Part shown: piece after piece, positions 15,798-24,644 of the stretch
How positions within the stretch are numbered: position 1 is the first letter of the stretch
Layout of the letters: every line of letters begins with the position of its first letter
NCBI GenBank assembly: GCA_035513295.1
Contig: DATKCH010000103.1
Span: 4,439-68,438, forward strand
Direction: 5' to 3'
From: DATHRK01 sp035513295
Lineage (GTDB): Bacteria > Gemmatimonadota > Gemmatimonadetes > Longimicrobiales > RSA9
DNA length: 64,000 nt
Translations under genes and position numbers: made by a program
The notes under the pieces: model-generated
The model's input: the letters and a program-made list of their open reading frames with translations, nothing else
What the model was told of the DNA's origin: nothing
Databases searched by the model: none

Positions 15798-17809
15798 GCC
15801 CCTCCGCTACGGGCGGCGCGCTCCGTGGCCACCGCGCCGGATCCTGCCGGCCCGTCGCGGCTGGATCTTCCCTCACTGGAGCGAGCCCGCGTCGCGGCCT
15901 CGCGCCCACCGGCGGCGACGAGCATCTCCGCGAGCAGCAGCAGCAGCGCGGCCGCGGCGATCAAGCGCCAGGCCTCGCCGCCGCGGCGGGCGCGGAAGAT
16001 CTCCCTCGGCCAGTCGCCGGCGTCGACCACGCGCGCGCCGTCGCCGAGCGTTCGCCGGAGCTCGTCGGCGGGCAGCCGCGCCAGCGTCGATTCGCGCGCC
16101 GGCGGGTTCACGGCGAAGGCGCCGAGCAGCGAGTCCCCGGCCAGCACGCGGTAGGCGCCCGGAACCGGCGGCGCCAGGTAAGTGGCGCCGCCCTCCACCG
16201 CGACCCGCTCGCCGCCCGGCCCCTCCACCGCGTCGGCCCTCCCGGGCAGCGGGATGCGCTCGCCCGGCGCGACGTCGGCGCCCTCGGGGATCGCGCTCGC
16301 CCAGCCGGCGACGAGGCGGTCGAGGAGCGGAACCATCGCGGCCGACGCTGCGACGTCGCCCTCGCGGCCGTCCAGCGCGCCGGCGAGCAGCAGGAACCGT
16401 CGGCCGTCCGCCAGCGAGCCCCCGACCACCCACGGCTCCCCGGTGGCCAGCCCCACGCGTACCTCGTCGTCCTCCGCGCGCCCGGCGTCGACCAGCCGAT
16501 AGGGCGTGCGCAGGGCCACGTCGGCGAGCGCCGCGCTCAGCTCGGGGTCGCCGTCGACCGAAGCCCTGTCCCCCGCCTCCGGACCGTACGCTTCCAGGCG
16601 CCAGCCCACTCCGATGGTGCCGAGCGCGTGGTTGACCGCCGGGAGAGCGACCGGGTCCGACGGCGGCAGCAGGACGAGCGTCGCGTCGCCCGCGGCGTCC
16701 AACCCGGCGCCGCCGATGGACACGAGCACCTCGGCGTCCCGCGCCGGGCTGCGCCGGATCCGGCCGGCGTCGGCGAGGACGTCCAGCCCGCGCTCCACGA
16801 ACGGCGCTTCCCCCGCCAGGGCCACCGCCGGCGGCGGGAGCACGCGCGCGACGTAGTGGCGCCGGTCGTCGGCTCGCAGCGCGTCCGCCTCGACCTCCGC
16901 CCGGCCCAGCAGCAGCCCTTCCTCCTGGCCGGGGAGCGAGAGCAGGGCCACGGTCCCCGGCACCCCCCGGCCGACCGCGCGCAGGGTGTCGTGGGCGAGC
17001 AGGCGCACGCTCGCCGAGTCGCCCCCGCCGGCGAGCGTAACGCCCACCGACACGCGCTGCCCGGCGCGCGGGGCGAGCCCGCCCTCCAGCGAGACGGCGG
17101 CGACGCCGAGGTTGGGCGGGGCGTCGTCCGGCGCGGGCACGAGCACGGGGATGGCGGGGCGCCTGCCCTCCTGGGCGGCCTCCGCGCCCGCTCCGACGGC
17201 GAACCCGGAGAACTCGGTCGCCTGGCCGTCGGTCAGCAGGTGGATCTCCGGGACGCGCCCGTCCGCGCCCGCCGCCAGGATGTCACGAGCGCGCTCGAGC
17301 GCGCCGGCCAGGTCGGCGCCTCCCGGGACCGGCTCCACCGCGCGGATCCGGTCCGCGGCGGCGGCGGCGGCGCCGGGCGGCGCTGCCTCCCAGGGCTCGG
17401 CGGCGCGGATGAGCCAGATGCGGTCGTCGGGGCCGGCGCTTTCGGCGGCGCGCAAGGCGAGCGCGCGCAGGTCGTCCATGACGCGCGTATCCGCGCGCAC
17501 CAGCGAGGCGCTCAGGGAGTTGTCCAGCACGATTACGAGCGCGGTGGCCCGGTGCTCGCCGTCACCGGAGCGCAGGAAGGGCCGCGCCGCCGCGAGCGCC
17601 AGGGCGACGACGGCGCCGACCCGCAGGAGCAGCAGCAGCAGCTGGCGCAGGCGGATTCGGCGCGCGTGCTCTCGCTCCGCCAGGCGGAGGTAGCGGATCG
17701 CCGGAAACGCCACACGGCGCCCCTGGTGCCGCTGGAAGAGGTGCAACAGGAGCGGGATCGCGGCCACCGCGAGCAGCGCCAGGAGGCCGGGCGCCAGGAA
17801 TCCGATCAC
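15794..17809 (-). CDS. BatA-like membrane protein with von Willebrand A domain
   Basis: A 671-residue membrane protein with the N-terminal double-TM module seen in BatA/aerotolerance-type proteins (LLALLAVAAIPLLLHLFQRH, and a second segment LLRVGAVVALALAAARPFL). A vWA domain follows with the degenerate MIDAS start VIVLDNSLSAS (about residue 95) and LLTDGQ. A long beta-rich region leads to one C-terminal TM (about 635-655). It overlaps the DUF58 gene upstream by GTGA. DUF58 and vWA partners usually work with a MoxR AAA+ ATPase; none is in this window. The exact process is unknown. Confidence 0.85.
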   Translation of the reverse strand: MIGFLAPGLLALLAVAAIPLLLHLFQRHQGRRVAFPAIRYLRLAEREHARRIRLRQLLLLLLRVGAVVALALAAARPFLRSGDGEHRATALVIVLDNSLSASLVRADTRVMDDLRALALRAAESAGPDDRIWLIRAAEPWEAAPPGAAAAAADRIRAVEPVPGGADLAGALERARDILAAGADGRVPEIHLLTDGQATEFSGFAVGAGAEAAQEGRRPAIPVLVPAPDDAPPNLGVAAVSLEGGLAPRAGQRVSVGVTLAGGGDSASVRLLAHDTLRAVGRGVPGTVALLSLPGQEEGLLLGRAEVEADALRADDRRHYVARVLPPPAVALAGEAPFVERGLDVLADAGRIRRSPARDAEVLVSIGGAGLDAAGDATLVLLPPSDPVALPAVNHALGTIGVGWRLEAYGPEAGDRASVDGDPELSAALADVALRTPYRLVDAGRAEDDEVRVGLATGEPWVVGGSLADGRRFLLLAGALDGREGDVAASAAMVPLLDRLVAGWASAIPEGADVAPGERIPLPGRADAVEGPGGERVAVEGGATYLAPPVPGAYRVLAGDSLLGAFAVNPPARESTLARLPADELRRTLGDGARVVDAGDWPREIFRARRGGEAWRLIAAAALLLLLAEMLVAAGGREAATRARSSEGRSSRDGPAGSGAVATERAARSGGA

Positions 17810-18732
17810 GCCAGCCGCTGCCTCTTGCGCATGTACTCCCGCAGGCCGTGCACGAACGGAAGGGAGGTGTCCAGCAGTACGTAGTCGATCCCGTGCGGCG
17901 CGAGCGAGCGGCGCCAGTCCGCGATCGCGCCCGCGACCGACTCGCGGTACTCGGAGCGGAGGTCGGCGATGGTCACCGGCAGCTCCTCCCCGGTCTCCGG
18001 GTCGTAGAAGCGCGCGTCGCCCACTCCGGGCAGTTCGCGTTCGCCCGGATCGAGCAGGTGGAAGACCAGCACCTCGTGCCCGCGGTGGCGCAGGTAGCGG
18101 AGCGCGAGGCGCGTCTCCTCCGCGTCGACGAGCAGGTCGGAAAGCAGGATCACGAGCCCGCGCCGACGCAGCATCTGGGCGGCGTCCCGCAGCGCCGTGC
18201 CGGCGCCGGTCTCACCGGTGCCGCGCGCGCGCTCCAGCAGCCGGCCGATCTCAAGCCAGTGCTTGCGGCCGCCGCGCGCCGCGACGCGGTCGCGCACGGC
18301 TTCGTCGAACGAGAGCGCGCCCACCGCGTCGCCCTGGCGCAACAGCAGGAACGCGAGCGCCGCGGCGAGCTGCTTCGCGTACCACAGCTTCGTCGGGATC
18401 GCCTCCGGGTCCGAGCTCCAGCCCATCGACGCGCTCGCGTCCAGCAGCAGGAACGCGCGCAGGTTGGTCTCCTCCTCGAACTGCTTGACGAAGTACCGGT
18501 CGGTGCGCGCCACCATGCGCCAGTCCATGTACCGGAGGTCGTCGCCGGGCTGGTACGCCCGGTGTTCGGCGAACTCCACGGAAAAGCCGCGGTGGGGCGA
18601 GCGATGCAGGCCGGTGAGGAAGCCTTCGACCACGGTGCGCGCGACGTACTCCAGCCCCCCCAGCCCGCGCAGCTCCCGGGGAGCGAGCAGGTCGGGGCGC
18701 GGGGCGCCGCGATCGTGGGGTGGATTCGTCAT
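17806..18732 (-). CDS. DUF58 domain protein
   Basis: A 308-residue cytoplasmic protein with the DUF58 core: the RAYQPGDDLRYMDWR motif (about residues 55-70) and a vWA-like fold opening with LLLDASASMGW (about 95). These proteins are commonly encoded beside MoxR-type ATPases and BatA/B-like membrane proteins; here only the BatA-like partner follows (GTGA overlap). It is the first gene of the minus-strand run that ends at 2684, and the divergent region upstream (18733-18902) should hold its promoter. Confidence 0.88.
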   Translation of the reverse strand: MTNPPHDRGAPRPDLLAPRELRGLGGLEYVARTVVEGFLTGLHRSPHRGFSVEFAEHRAYQPGDDLRYMDWRMVARTDRYFVKQFEEETNLRAFLLLDASASMGWSSDPEAIPTKLWYAKQLAAALAFLLLRQGDAVGALSFDEAVRDRVAARGGRKHWLEIGRLLERARGTGETGAGTALRDAAQMLRRRGLVILLSDLLVDAEETRLALRYLRHRGHEVLVFHLLDPGERELPGVGDARFYDPETGEELPVTIADLRSEYRESVAGAIADWRRSLAPHGIDYVLLDTSLPFVHGLREYMRKRQRLA

Positions 18733-18752
18733 GCCTTCGTTGCCGCGCGTCG

Positions 18753-18781
18753 TTGCCGGGTCCGGGACGATGCGCTACCCC
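18753..18781 (+). promoter_or_regulatory. Candidate sigma-70-type promoter for the small membrane protein and lepA
   Basis: TTGCCG (18753-18758) and TACCCC (18776-18781) with 17 bases between them, in the divergent gap. The same TTGSC ... TACC pattern recurs before other genes in the window. The transcript would start about 110 bases before the small gene. Confidence 0.4.
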
Positions 18782-18902
18782 GCACGACGTCCGAAGGTCG
18801 GACGCGCGGGCGTTGCGCCGGAGTTGGGGCACCGGTGTGCCGCACCCGACTCGGGGGGGCAACCGCCTTGCCCGCGCGAGCGCCCCTTTCTATCCATTCG
18901 CG

Positions 18903-19079
18903 ATGAAACTCGCGAACACGCTGATCCTGTTCGGGGCGGCCGCCGCGGCGACCGCGGCCCCCCTCTTCGTCGGCCACGGCCTGTCCTCCGCACACACCGA
19001 CTGGGTCGTCTACGGCGCCGGCGCGGCCGCCGCGGCGGCCGCGCTGATGTGGCTCCACGTCCGAGCCGCCCGGGACTAG
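18903..19079 (+). CDS. Small two-helix membrane protein
   Basis: A 58-residue ORF starting at the ATG at 18903; the frame is open further upstream, but that sequence is Arg/Pro-rich and not protein-like. Two hydrophobic segments (TLILFGAAAAATAAPLFVG and VVYGAGAAAAAAALMWLHV) separated by a short polar hairpin indicate a small integral membrane protein. Function unknown; Ala-rich segments make a chance ORF possible. It precedes lepA in the same direction and has a candidate promoter upstream. Confidence 0.55.
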   Translation: MKLANTLILFGAAAAATAAPLFVGHGLSSAHTDWVVYGAGAAAAAAALMWLHVRAARD

Positions 19080-19101
19080 CTCGCGCGGTCCGCCGCCGGG
19101 C

Positions 19102-19131
19102 TCGACCCGCCCCCCTCGTTTCCGCTATCAT
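19102..19131 (+). promoter_or_regulatory. Candidate promoter of lepA
   Basis: TCGACC (19102-19107), 18 bases, then TATCAT (19126-19131), 63 bases before the lepA start. It is the most AT-rich patch in this gap. Confidence 0.4.
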
Positions 19132-19193
19132 CCGCGCGTCCGGGCAGCCCCGGGCACCCGACGCCAGCGCACACAGACCGGGACGCCGTTCTC

Positions 19194-20993
19194 TTGCAGC
19201 TCGACCACATCCGCAACTTCTGCATCGTCGCCCACATCGACCACGGCAAGTCCACGCTCGCCGACCGGTTGCTGGAGCGCACCGCCTCGGTCGAGGCGCG
19301 CGACATGAAGGAGCAGATCCTGGACTCCATCGACCTCGAGCGCGAGCGCGGCATCACGATCAAGCTGCACGCAGTGCGCATGGACTACCGTTCGGCCGAC
19401 GGCGAGGCGTACGAGCTGAACCTCATCGACACCCCCGGCCACGTGGATTTCACCTACGAGGTGTCCCGGTCCCTGGCCGCCTGCGAGGGCGCGATCCTGG
19501 TCGTGGACGCGAGCCAGGGCGTGCAGGCGCAGACGATGTCCAACCTGTTCCTGGCGCTCGAGGCCGGGCTCGACATCGTGCCCGTGCTGAACAAGATCGA
19601 CCTGCCCGGGGCCGAGCCCGACAGGCGCCGCGCCGAGCTGGTGGAGCTGCTGGGGGTCGAGCCGGAGGAGATCCTGGCGGTCTCCGCCAAGGAGGGCACG
19701 GGGGTGGACGCGCTGCTGGAGGCGATCGTCGCGCGCGTGCCCGCGCCGAAGGGGGACCCGAAGGCGCCGTTGCGCGCTCTCATCTTCGACTCGTTCTACG
19801 ACAAGTACCGCGGCGCCGTGCCGAGCATCCGGGTGGTCGATGGCTACATCCGGCCGGGGATGCGGATCGGCTTCGGAGCCAACGCCGCCACGTACGAGGT
19901 GGATGAGGTGGGCTTTCTGCGGCTCCGGCAGGTTCCGCAGAGGGAGCTCGGGCCGGGCGAGGTCGGCTACGTCACCGCCGCCATCAAACGCGTGGGCGAC
20001 ACGCGCGTGGGCGACACCGTGATCGACGCGGAGCGCCCGCCGGCCGAGCTCCTCGAGGGCTACAAGGACGTCCGGCCGATGGTGTTCAGCGGCATCTACC
20101 CGACGGAATCGGACCAGTACGAAGACCTGCGCGACGCGCTGGAGAAGCTGAAGCTCAACGACGCCAGCCTGTTCTACGAACCCGAGACGTCGACCGCGCT
20201 GGGGTTCGGGTTCCGGTGCGGCTTCCTGGGCCTCCTGCACATGGAGATCGTGCGCGAGCGGCTGCAGCGCGAGTTCGACCTCGACCTCATCTCGACCGTT
20301 CCGAACGTAGAGTACCACATCGTGCTCACGAACGGCGACCGGATCGAGATCGAGAACCCGAGCGCGATGCCTGACCGGGTGCGCATCGACCGCGTGGAGG
20401 AGCCGTACGTGCGCGCGCACATCGTGTCCCCGGCCGAGTACATCGGCAACGTCCAGAAGCTCTGCCACGAGCGCCGCGCCGAGCACGTGTCGATGCAGTA
20501 CGTCGACCCCGAACGCGTCGAGTTCACCTACGACATGCCGCTCGCCGAGATCGTCCTCGATTTCTACGATCGCCTGAAGGGGTCCACGCGCGGGTACGCC
20601 TCGCTCGACTGGGAGCCGCGGGAGTACCGCCCGAACGATCTCGTGCGGCTGGACATGCTGATCAACGGCGATCCCGTGGACGCGTTCAGCGTGATCATCC
20701 ACGAGGACAAGGCGTACGAGTACGGGCGCTCGCTCGCGGTCAAGCTCAAGGAGCTGATCCCGCGCCAGATGTTCGAGGTCGCGATCCAGGCCGCGATCGG
20801 CAACAAGGTGATCGCGCGCACCACCGTGAAGGCGTTGCGCAAACAGGTGACCGCGAAGTGCTATGGCGGGGACGTCACGCGCAAGCGCAAGCTCCTGGAG
20901 AAGCAGAGGGAAGGGAAGAAGCGCATGAAGCAGGTGGGCACCGTGGACATCCCGCAGGAGGCGTTCCTGGCCGTGCTGCAGGTGGAGGACTGA
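19194..20993 (+). CDS. lepA: Translation elongation factor 4 (LepA)
   Basis: Ribosome-bound GTPase related to EF-G. 599 residues, as in the family. It begins with a TTG at 19194 and reads into the family's N-terminus (HIRNFCIVAHIDHGKST, which includes the G1 loop). G3 is DTPGHVDFTYEV, G4 is LNKIDL, and the LepA-specific C-terminal domain (PRQMFEVAIQAAIG ... AKCYGGDVTRKRKLLEKQ) is complete. The switch region RERGITIKLHAV is intact. The C-terminus has the usual basic tail. A ROK kinase gene follows after 66 bases. Confidence 0.97.
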   Translation: MQLDHIRNFCIVAHIDHGKSTLADRLLERTASVEARDMKEQILDSIDLERERGITIKLHAVRMDYRSADGEAYELNLIDTPGHVDFTYEVSRSLAACEGAILVVDASQGVQAQTMSNLFLALEAGLDIVPVLNKIDLPGAEPDRRRAELVELLGVEPEEILAVSAKEGTGVDALLEAIVARVPAPKGDPKAPLRALIFDSFYDKYRGAVPSIRVVDGYIRPGMRIGFGANAATYEVDEVGFLRLRQVPQRELGPGEVGYVTAAIKRVGDTRVGDTVIDAERPPAELLEGYKDVRPMVFSGIYPTESDQYEDLRDALEKLKLNDASLFYEPETSTALGFGFRCGFLGLLHMEIVRERLQREFDLDLISTVPNVEYHIVLTNGDRIEIENPSAMPDRVRIDRVEEPYVRAHIVSPAEYIGNVQKLCHERRAEHVSMQYVDPERVEFTYDMPLAEIVLDFYDRLKGSTRGYASLDWEPREYRPNDLVRLDMLINGDPVDAFSVIIHEDKAYEYGRSLAVKLKELIPRQMFEVAIQAAIGNKVIARTTVKALRKQVTAKCYGGDVTRKRKLLEKQREGKKRMKQVGTVDIPQEAFLAVLQVED

Positions 20994-21059
20994 GGCCGTG
21001 CCCAGCCCGGCCCGATCGTCCGGCGTCGCTTCAAGACGTTCCGCCCGAGGGGGCGCGGC

Positions 21060-22046
21060 GTGAGCGCCCGCTGGATCGTGGGCGTCGACATCGGCGGCAC
21101 CAACGTGGTCGTGGGGGCGCTGCCCGAGGACGGCAGCGACCTGGTGGGGGCGCAGAAGATCGCGACCGAGGCCGGGCGGGGGCCCAAGCACGTCGTGGAC
21201 CGCATCGTCGCGCTGATCGGGGAGACGATCCGCGCGGTGGAGGCGAGGGGCGTGCCCCGCGCCGCCGTCGCGGGCGTCGGGATCGGCGCCCCCGGCCCGC
21301 TGGACCGCGCGAGCGGCACGGTGATCGAGACCCCCAACCTGGGCTGGCGCAACTTCCCGCTGCGCGACCTCATCTCGAACGCCGTCGACCTGCCGGCCAC
21401 GCTCGACAACGACGCCAACTGCGCTACCTACGGGGAGTGGTGGCTCGGCGCGGGCCGCGACGTGGAGACCCTCGTCGGGCTGACCCTCGGGACCGGGATC
21501 GGCGGCGGGATCGTATTCGGCGGGGAGCTCTACCACGGCGTCAACGACGCGGCCGGCGAGTTCGGGCACACCACGATCGACTCCACCGGCCGCAAGTGCA
21601 AATGCGGCAACTACGGGTGCCTGGAGGCCTACGCCTCCGGCCCGGCGATCGCGCTGCGCGCGCTGGAGGGTTTGGAGAGCGGGGCGGAGAGTATCCTCCC
21701 CGACCTGGTCGGCGGGCGTCTGGACACCATCACCGCGGCGGTGGTCTACGAGGGCGTCGTGCTGGGCGACGCGTTCGCCGAGGAGGTCATGAAGGAGACG
21801 GCCAAGTTCCTGGGCGCCGGCATCGCCAACATCATCAACTCGCTCAACCCGGCGATGGTGGTCGTCGCGGGCGGCGTGACACGCGCGGGCGAGCACCTGT
21901 TCCGCCCCCTGCGCGCGGAGGTGCGGCGGCGCGCCTTCAAGCACGCCGAGGAGGCGTGCCAGATCGTTCCCGGCGCGCTCGAGGGCACGGCCGGCGTCGT
22001 CGGTGCCGCGGGGGTGTTCCGCAGGGAGCGGCTGGCCGGAGCGTGA
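21060..22046 (+). CDS. ROK-family sugar kinase (glucokinase type)
   Basis: ATP-dependent kinase of the ROK family, 328 residues from a GTG at 21060. Phosphate-1 loop VDIGGTNVVVG at the N-terminus, catalytic Asp in LDNDANCATYGE, phosphate-2 GLTLGTGIGGGIVFGG, the His-containing EFGHTTID, and the ROK zinc motif CKCGNYGCLEAYASG. These favour a glucokinase-like enzyme rather than a transcriptional repressor; there is no N-terminal HTH. Its stop overlaps the start of a PfkB-family kinase, so it heads a tightly coupled five-gene run. The sugar specificity cannot be read from the sequence. Confidence 0.92.
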   Translation: MSARWIVGVDIGGTNVVVGALPEDGSDLVGAQKIATEAGRGPKHVVDRIVALIGETIRAVEARGVPRAAVAGVGIGAPGPLDRASGTVIETPNLGWRNFPLRDLISNAVDLPATLDNDANCATYGEWWLGAGRDVETLVGLTLGTGIGGGIVFGGELYHGVNDAAGEFGHTTIDSTGRKCKCGNYGCLEAYASGPAIALRALEGLESGAESILPDLVGGRLDTITAAVVYEGVVLGDAFAEEVMKETAKFLGAGIANIINSLNPAMVVVAGGVTRAGEHLFRPLRAEVRRRAFKHAEEACQIVPGALEGTAGVVGAAGVFRRERLAGA

Positions 22047-23116
22047 GCGCGGCGTCCGATCGCGGAAAGGGCACGCAGCGGACGTTGGGGGAAACGCCGG
22101 TCGTCGGCGACGCGTCCGCGAAGTCCGCGCCGCATCGACTGGGCGTCGTGGGCACGTTCGTATGGGACCGCATCCACGCCCGCGAGGGGCGCGAGACCGT
22201 CGTCGAGGAGTGGGGGGGCATCGCCTACGCGCTCGCGGCCCTCGCCGCCGCCCGGCCCGAGGGTTGGCAGATCGTCCCCATCCTCAAGGTCGGTCGCGAC
22301 CTGGACGAGCGCGCGCGCGCCTTTCTCGCTTCGTTGCCGGACCTGGACACCGTGTCTGCCGTGCGCACGGTCGAGGAGCCGAACAACCGCGTCGAGCTCC
22401 GATACGTGGACAGGGAGCGGCGCACGGAGCGCCTCACGGGCGGCGTGCCGGGGTGGGAATGGGACGAGCTCGAGCCGCTGCTGGGTGGCCTGGACGCGCT
22501 GTACGTGAACTTCATAGCGGGCTGGGAGCTGGGACTCGATTCCGCGCTCCGTCTGCGCCGCGCCTGCCCGGGACCTCTGTACGCCGACCTCCATTCGCTG
22601 CTCCTCGACGTGGGGCCGGAGGGTCGCCGCGTCCCGCGCTCGCTCGCGGCCTGGCGGGAGTGGCTCACCGCGTTCGACATCGTCCAGATGAACGAGGACG
22701 AGCTGGCGACGCTGGCGGGCCGCTGGGGCGACCCCTGGACGCTCGCCGCTGAGGCGGTCGGCGTGGACCTGCGGCTCCTGCTCGTGACACTCGGGGAGCG
22801 GGGCGCGGCCTACGTCGAATCCCCGCTGTACGGCGAGGGGCCCGCGCGCTGGCGACGTTCGGGGCTCGAGCCCGCGCGGCCACTGGGCGCGCCCGGGCCG
22901 ACGACCAGCGCGCGGGTGCCGCTGCCGGGCCCCGCGCGCGAGGGAGACCCCACGGGGTGCGGCGACGTGTGGGGTGCGACCTGCTTCGCGGCGTTACTTT
23001 CGGGCCGCCCGATCGAGGCGGCGATCGCGCGAGCACACGCGGCGGCCGCGCGCAACGTGGGGCATCACGGCGCCAGCGGACTGCACAGGCACCTGTCGGG
23101 GAGGATCCATACGTGA
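22043..23116 (+). CDS. PfkB/ribokinase-family carbohydrate kinase
   Basis: A 357-residue kinase. The GTG at 22043 overlaps the ROK stop (GTGA); the first 30 or so residues are not conserved-looking and the true start may be later. N-terminal GVVGTFVWDR and WGGIAYALAALAAA fit the ribokinase substrate half, QMNEDELATLAG and LLVTLGERGAAYVES are typical of the family, and the catalytic signature is GDPTGCGDVWGATC (Asp of the anion hole). Substrate unknown: a sugar or nucleoside-like compound. Sitting with a glucokinase-type kinase suggests a carbohydrate-handling role. Confidence 0.85.
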   Translation: MSAASDRGKGTQRTLGETPVVGDASAKSAPHRLGVVGTFVWDRIHAREGRETVVEEWGGIAYALAALAAARPEGWQIVPILKVGRDLDERARAFLASLPDLDTVSAVRTVEEPNNRVELRYVDRERRTERLTGGVPGWEWDELEPLLGGLDALYVNFIAGWELGLDSALRLRRACPGPLYADLHSLLLDVGPEGRRVPRSLAAWREWLTAFDIVQMNEDELATLAGRWGDPWTLAAEAVGVDLRLLLVTLGERGAAYVESPLYGEGPARWRRSGLEPARPLGAPGPTTSARVPLPGPAREGDPTGCGDVWGATCFAALLSGRPIEAAIARAHAAAARNVGHHGASGLHRHLSGRIHT

Positions 23117-24051
23117 GGGTGATCCCGCTGCCGGCCAACCTCGACGAGGCCGCGTTCGATGCTCTGGTCGCGCCCCTGTCCGAGCCCGCGGCCGCGGGAT
23201 CCGGGCCGGTCTCCGGGGTCGGGGCGGCGGAGACCGCCCCGGGTCGGCCGCTGCTGCTGGACGCCGCCGGCGTGCGCTGGGTGGATCCCTACGGGGCGCT
23301 GTCGCTGCTGGCGTTCGGGCACGCCGCCCGGGCGGCCGGCCGGACCGCGCGGTTCCGCCCGCCCGCGTCCGCGGAGGTGACCAGCTACCTCCGTCGGATG
23401 GGCTTCTTCCGGCACGCCGGCGACGTGTTCGAGTTGCACGGAGAGGTCGGACGGGGCGAGGATACACAGTCCGACGTGCTGCTCGAAATCACGGCGGTGA
23501 CGGACCACGGCGACGTGCACCGCGTCGTGGATCGCGTATACGAGCGCTCGGGGGCGATCCTGAGCACCCAACTCGGCTACCCGCCCGAGCTGGCGATGCA
23601 GTTCGGCACGATCTTCAGCGAGGTCTGCCAGAACATCATCGAGCACGCGCAGGCTGCGGGATGGGTGGCGACCCAGACGTATCACTGGCGGAAGAGGCTG
23701 GGGCGGAAGGTGGTGATGATCGCGGTGATGGACCTGGGGGTGGGATTCCGCGGGTCGCTGGAGGGCGAGCACGCGGCGCAGTACGCGGGCCGCTGGGGCG
23801 ACGCGGCCGCTCTGGAGGCGGCGTTCATGCACGGCGTGACGCGTTTTCGCGATCCGGGCAGGGGGCAGGGCTTGCAGCAGATCCGGCGGCTCGTCGGCAG
23901 GGTCGATGGCCGCGTCTCCATCCGCAGCGGCACCGCGCGCATCTCCGATGTCCCCGACTGGGCCGACAACCCCCCGCTGGAGGAGGGCCTGCCCTATTTC
24001 CCGGGGTCCCAGATCTGCATCGTGCTGCCCGCGCGGGAGGACACGCCGTGA
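23113..24051 (+). CDS. STAS domain fused to a GHKL (HATPase) domain, putative regulatory kinase
   Basis: A 312-residue cytoplasmic protein starting at the GTG at 23113, which overlaps the PfkB stop. Residues 1-110 look like a STAS domain (LLLDAAGVRWVDPYGALSLL, then TSYLRRMGFF). The rest is a GHKL ATPase: N-box SEVCQNIIEHA, G1 MDLGVGFRGSLE, and G2 GRGQGLQQIRR. This resembles anti-sigma or partner-switching kinases of the RsbW/SpoIIAB kind, but joined to its own STAS module. There is no sensor, HAMP or receiver domain. Its neighbour is a second STAS-like protein that it might phosphorylate. Target unknown. Confidence 0.75.
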   Translation: MRVIPLPANLDEAAFDALVAPLSEPAAAGSGPVSGVGAAETAPGRPLLLDAAGVRWVDPYGALSLLAFGHAARAAGRTARFRPPASAEVTSYLRRMGFFRHAGDVFELHGEVGRGEDTQSDVLLEITAVTDHGDVHRVVDRVYERSGAILSTQLGYPPELAMQFGTIFSEVCQNIIEHAQAAGWVATQTYHWRKRLGRKVVMIAVMDLGVGFRGSLEGEHAAQYAGRWGDAAALEAAFMHGVTRFRDPGRGQGLQQIRRLVGRVDGRVSIRSGTARISDVPDWADNPPLEEGLPYFPGSQICIVLPAREDTP

Positions 24052-24644
24052 GCCCGCATCTGGAGCACACGCCTCAGGTCGTCCCGTTCCACTTCGACCT
24101 CTCCGACCACGTGCGACGCTCGGTCGCCACGCTGTACTCCCACCTCGTGACAAGACCCACCGGGCAGGCGCTGCGCATGGGCATCGAGAGCCAGATCCGC
24201 GCGACGGACGGCCCCTGCGTGTCGGTCCTGGACTTCACCGAGGTCGTCGTGCTGGACTACTCGTGCGCCGACGAGACCGTCGCCAAGCTCGTGCGGCGTT
24301 ACTGCGCGGAGGATCGACCCGCGCCCGCCTACTTCATGGCGCGGGGCGTGGCGCCGCACCACAGGGAGACGCTGGAGACCGTGCTGATCCGGCAGGGCAT
24401 GGCGCTGGTCGCCGAAGTGACGGGCGTCGGCGCGCGCCTTCTCGGCTACGCGTCGGAGCTGGAGCACGCCGTGTGGCGGGCGGTCGAGGAGGCGGGCTCC
24501 CTGGCGGCGGCGGACCTGGACGAGCGCATCGCGGACCCGCGCGCCGGGCTGGCCGCGGGAGGCCTCGTGGGACGCCGCGTCGTGGTGCCCGGCGTCGGGG
24601 GGCGTCTCCACTCGCTGAGCCGGCTGGCCCTCCCGAGGCTGTGA
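24048..24644 (+). CDS. STAS-like (DUF4325-type) protein, probable partner of the upstream GHKL protein
   Basis: A 198-residue protein, GTG at 24048 overlapping the preceding stop (GTGA). The core VSVLDFTEVVVLDYSCADET (a strand, then the phosphoacceptor-like Ser of STAS proteins) fits a STAS-like DUF4325-type domain, with a longer C-terminal helical region (about 115-198). Such proteins are often encoded beside HATPase proteins in partner-switching pairs. Here it is followed, with a further GTGA overlap, by a TonB-dependent receptor gene. Whether Ser in DYSC is phosphorylated is inference. Confidence 0.65.
   Translation: MSPHLEHTPQVVPFHFDLSDHVRRSVATLYSHLVTRPTGQALRMGIESQIRATDGPCVSVLDFTEVVVLDYSCADETVAKLVRRYCAEDRPAPAYFMARGVAPHHRETLETVLIRQGMALVAEVTGVGARLLGYASELEHAVWRAVEEAGSLAAADLDERIADPRAGLAAGGLVGRRVVVPGVGGRLHSLSRLALPRL

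Noticed and set aside
19128..21944. A 938-residue open frame on the minus strand opposite lepA and the ROK gene
   Set aside because: Its protein is dense in Arg, His, Val and Asp with no family motifs, and it exactly shadows two certain genes. Long antisense frames are expected in DNA with so strong a third-position bias.
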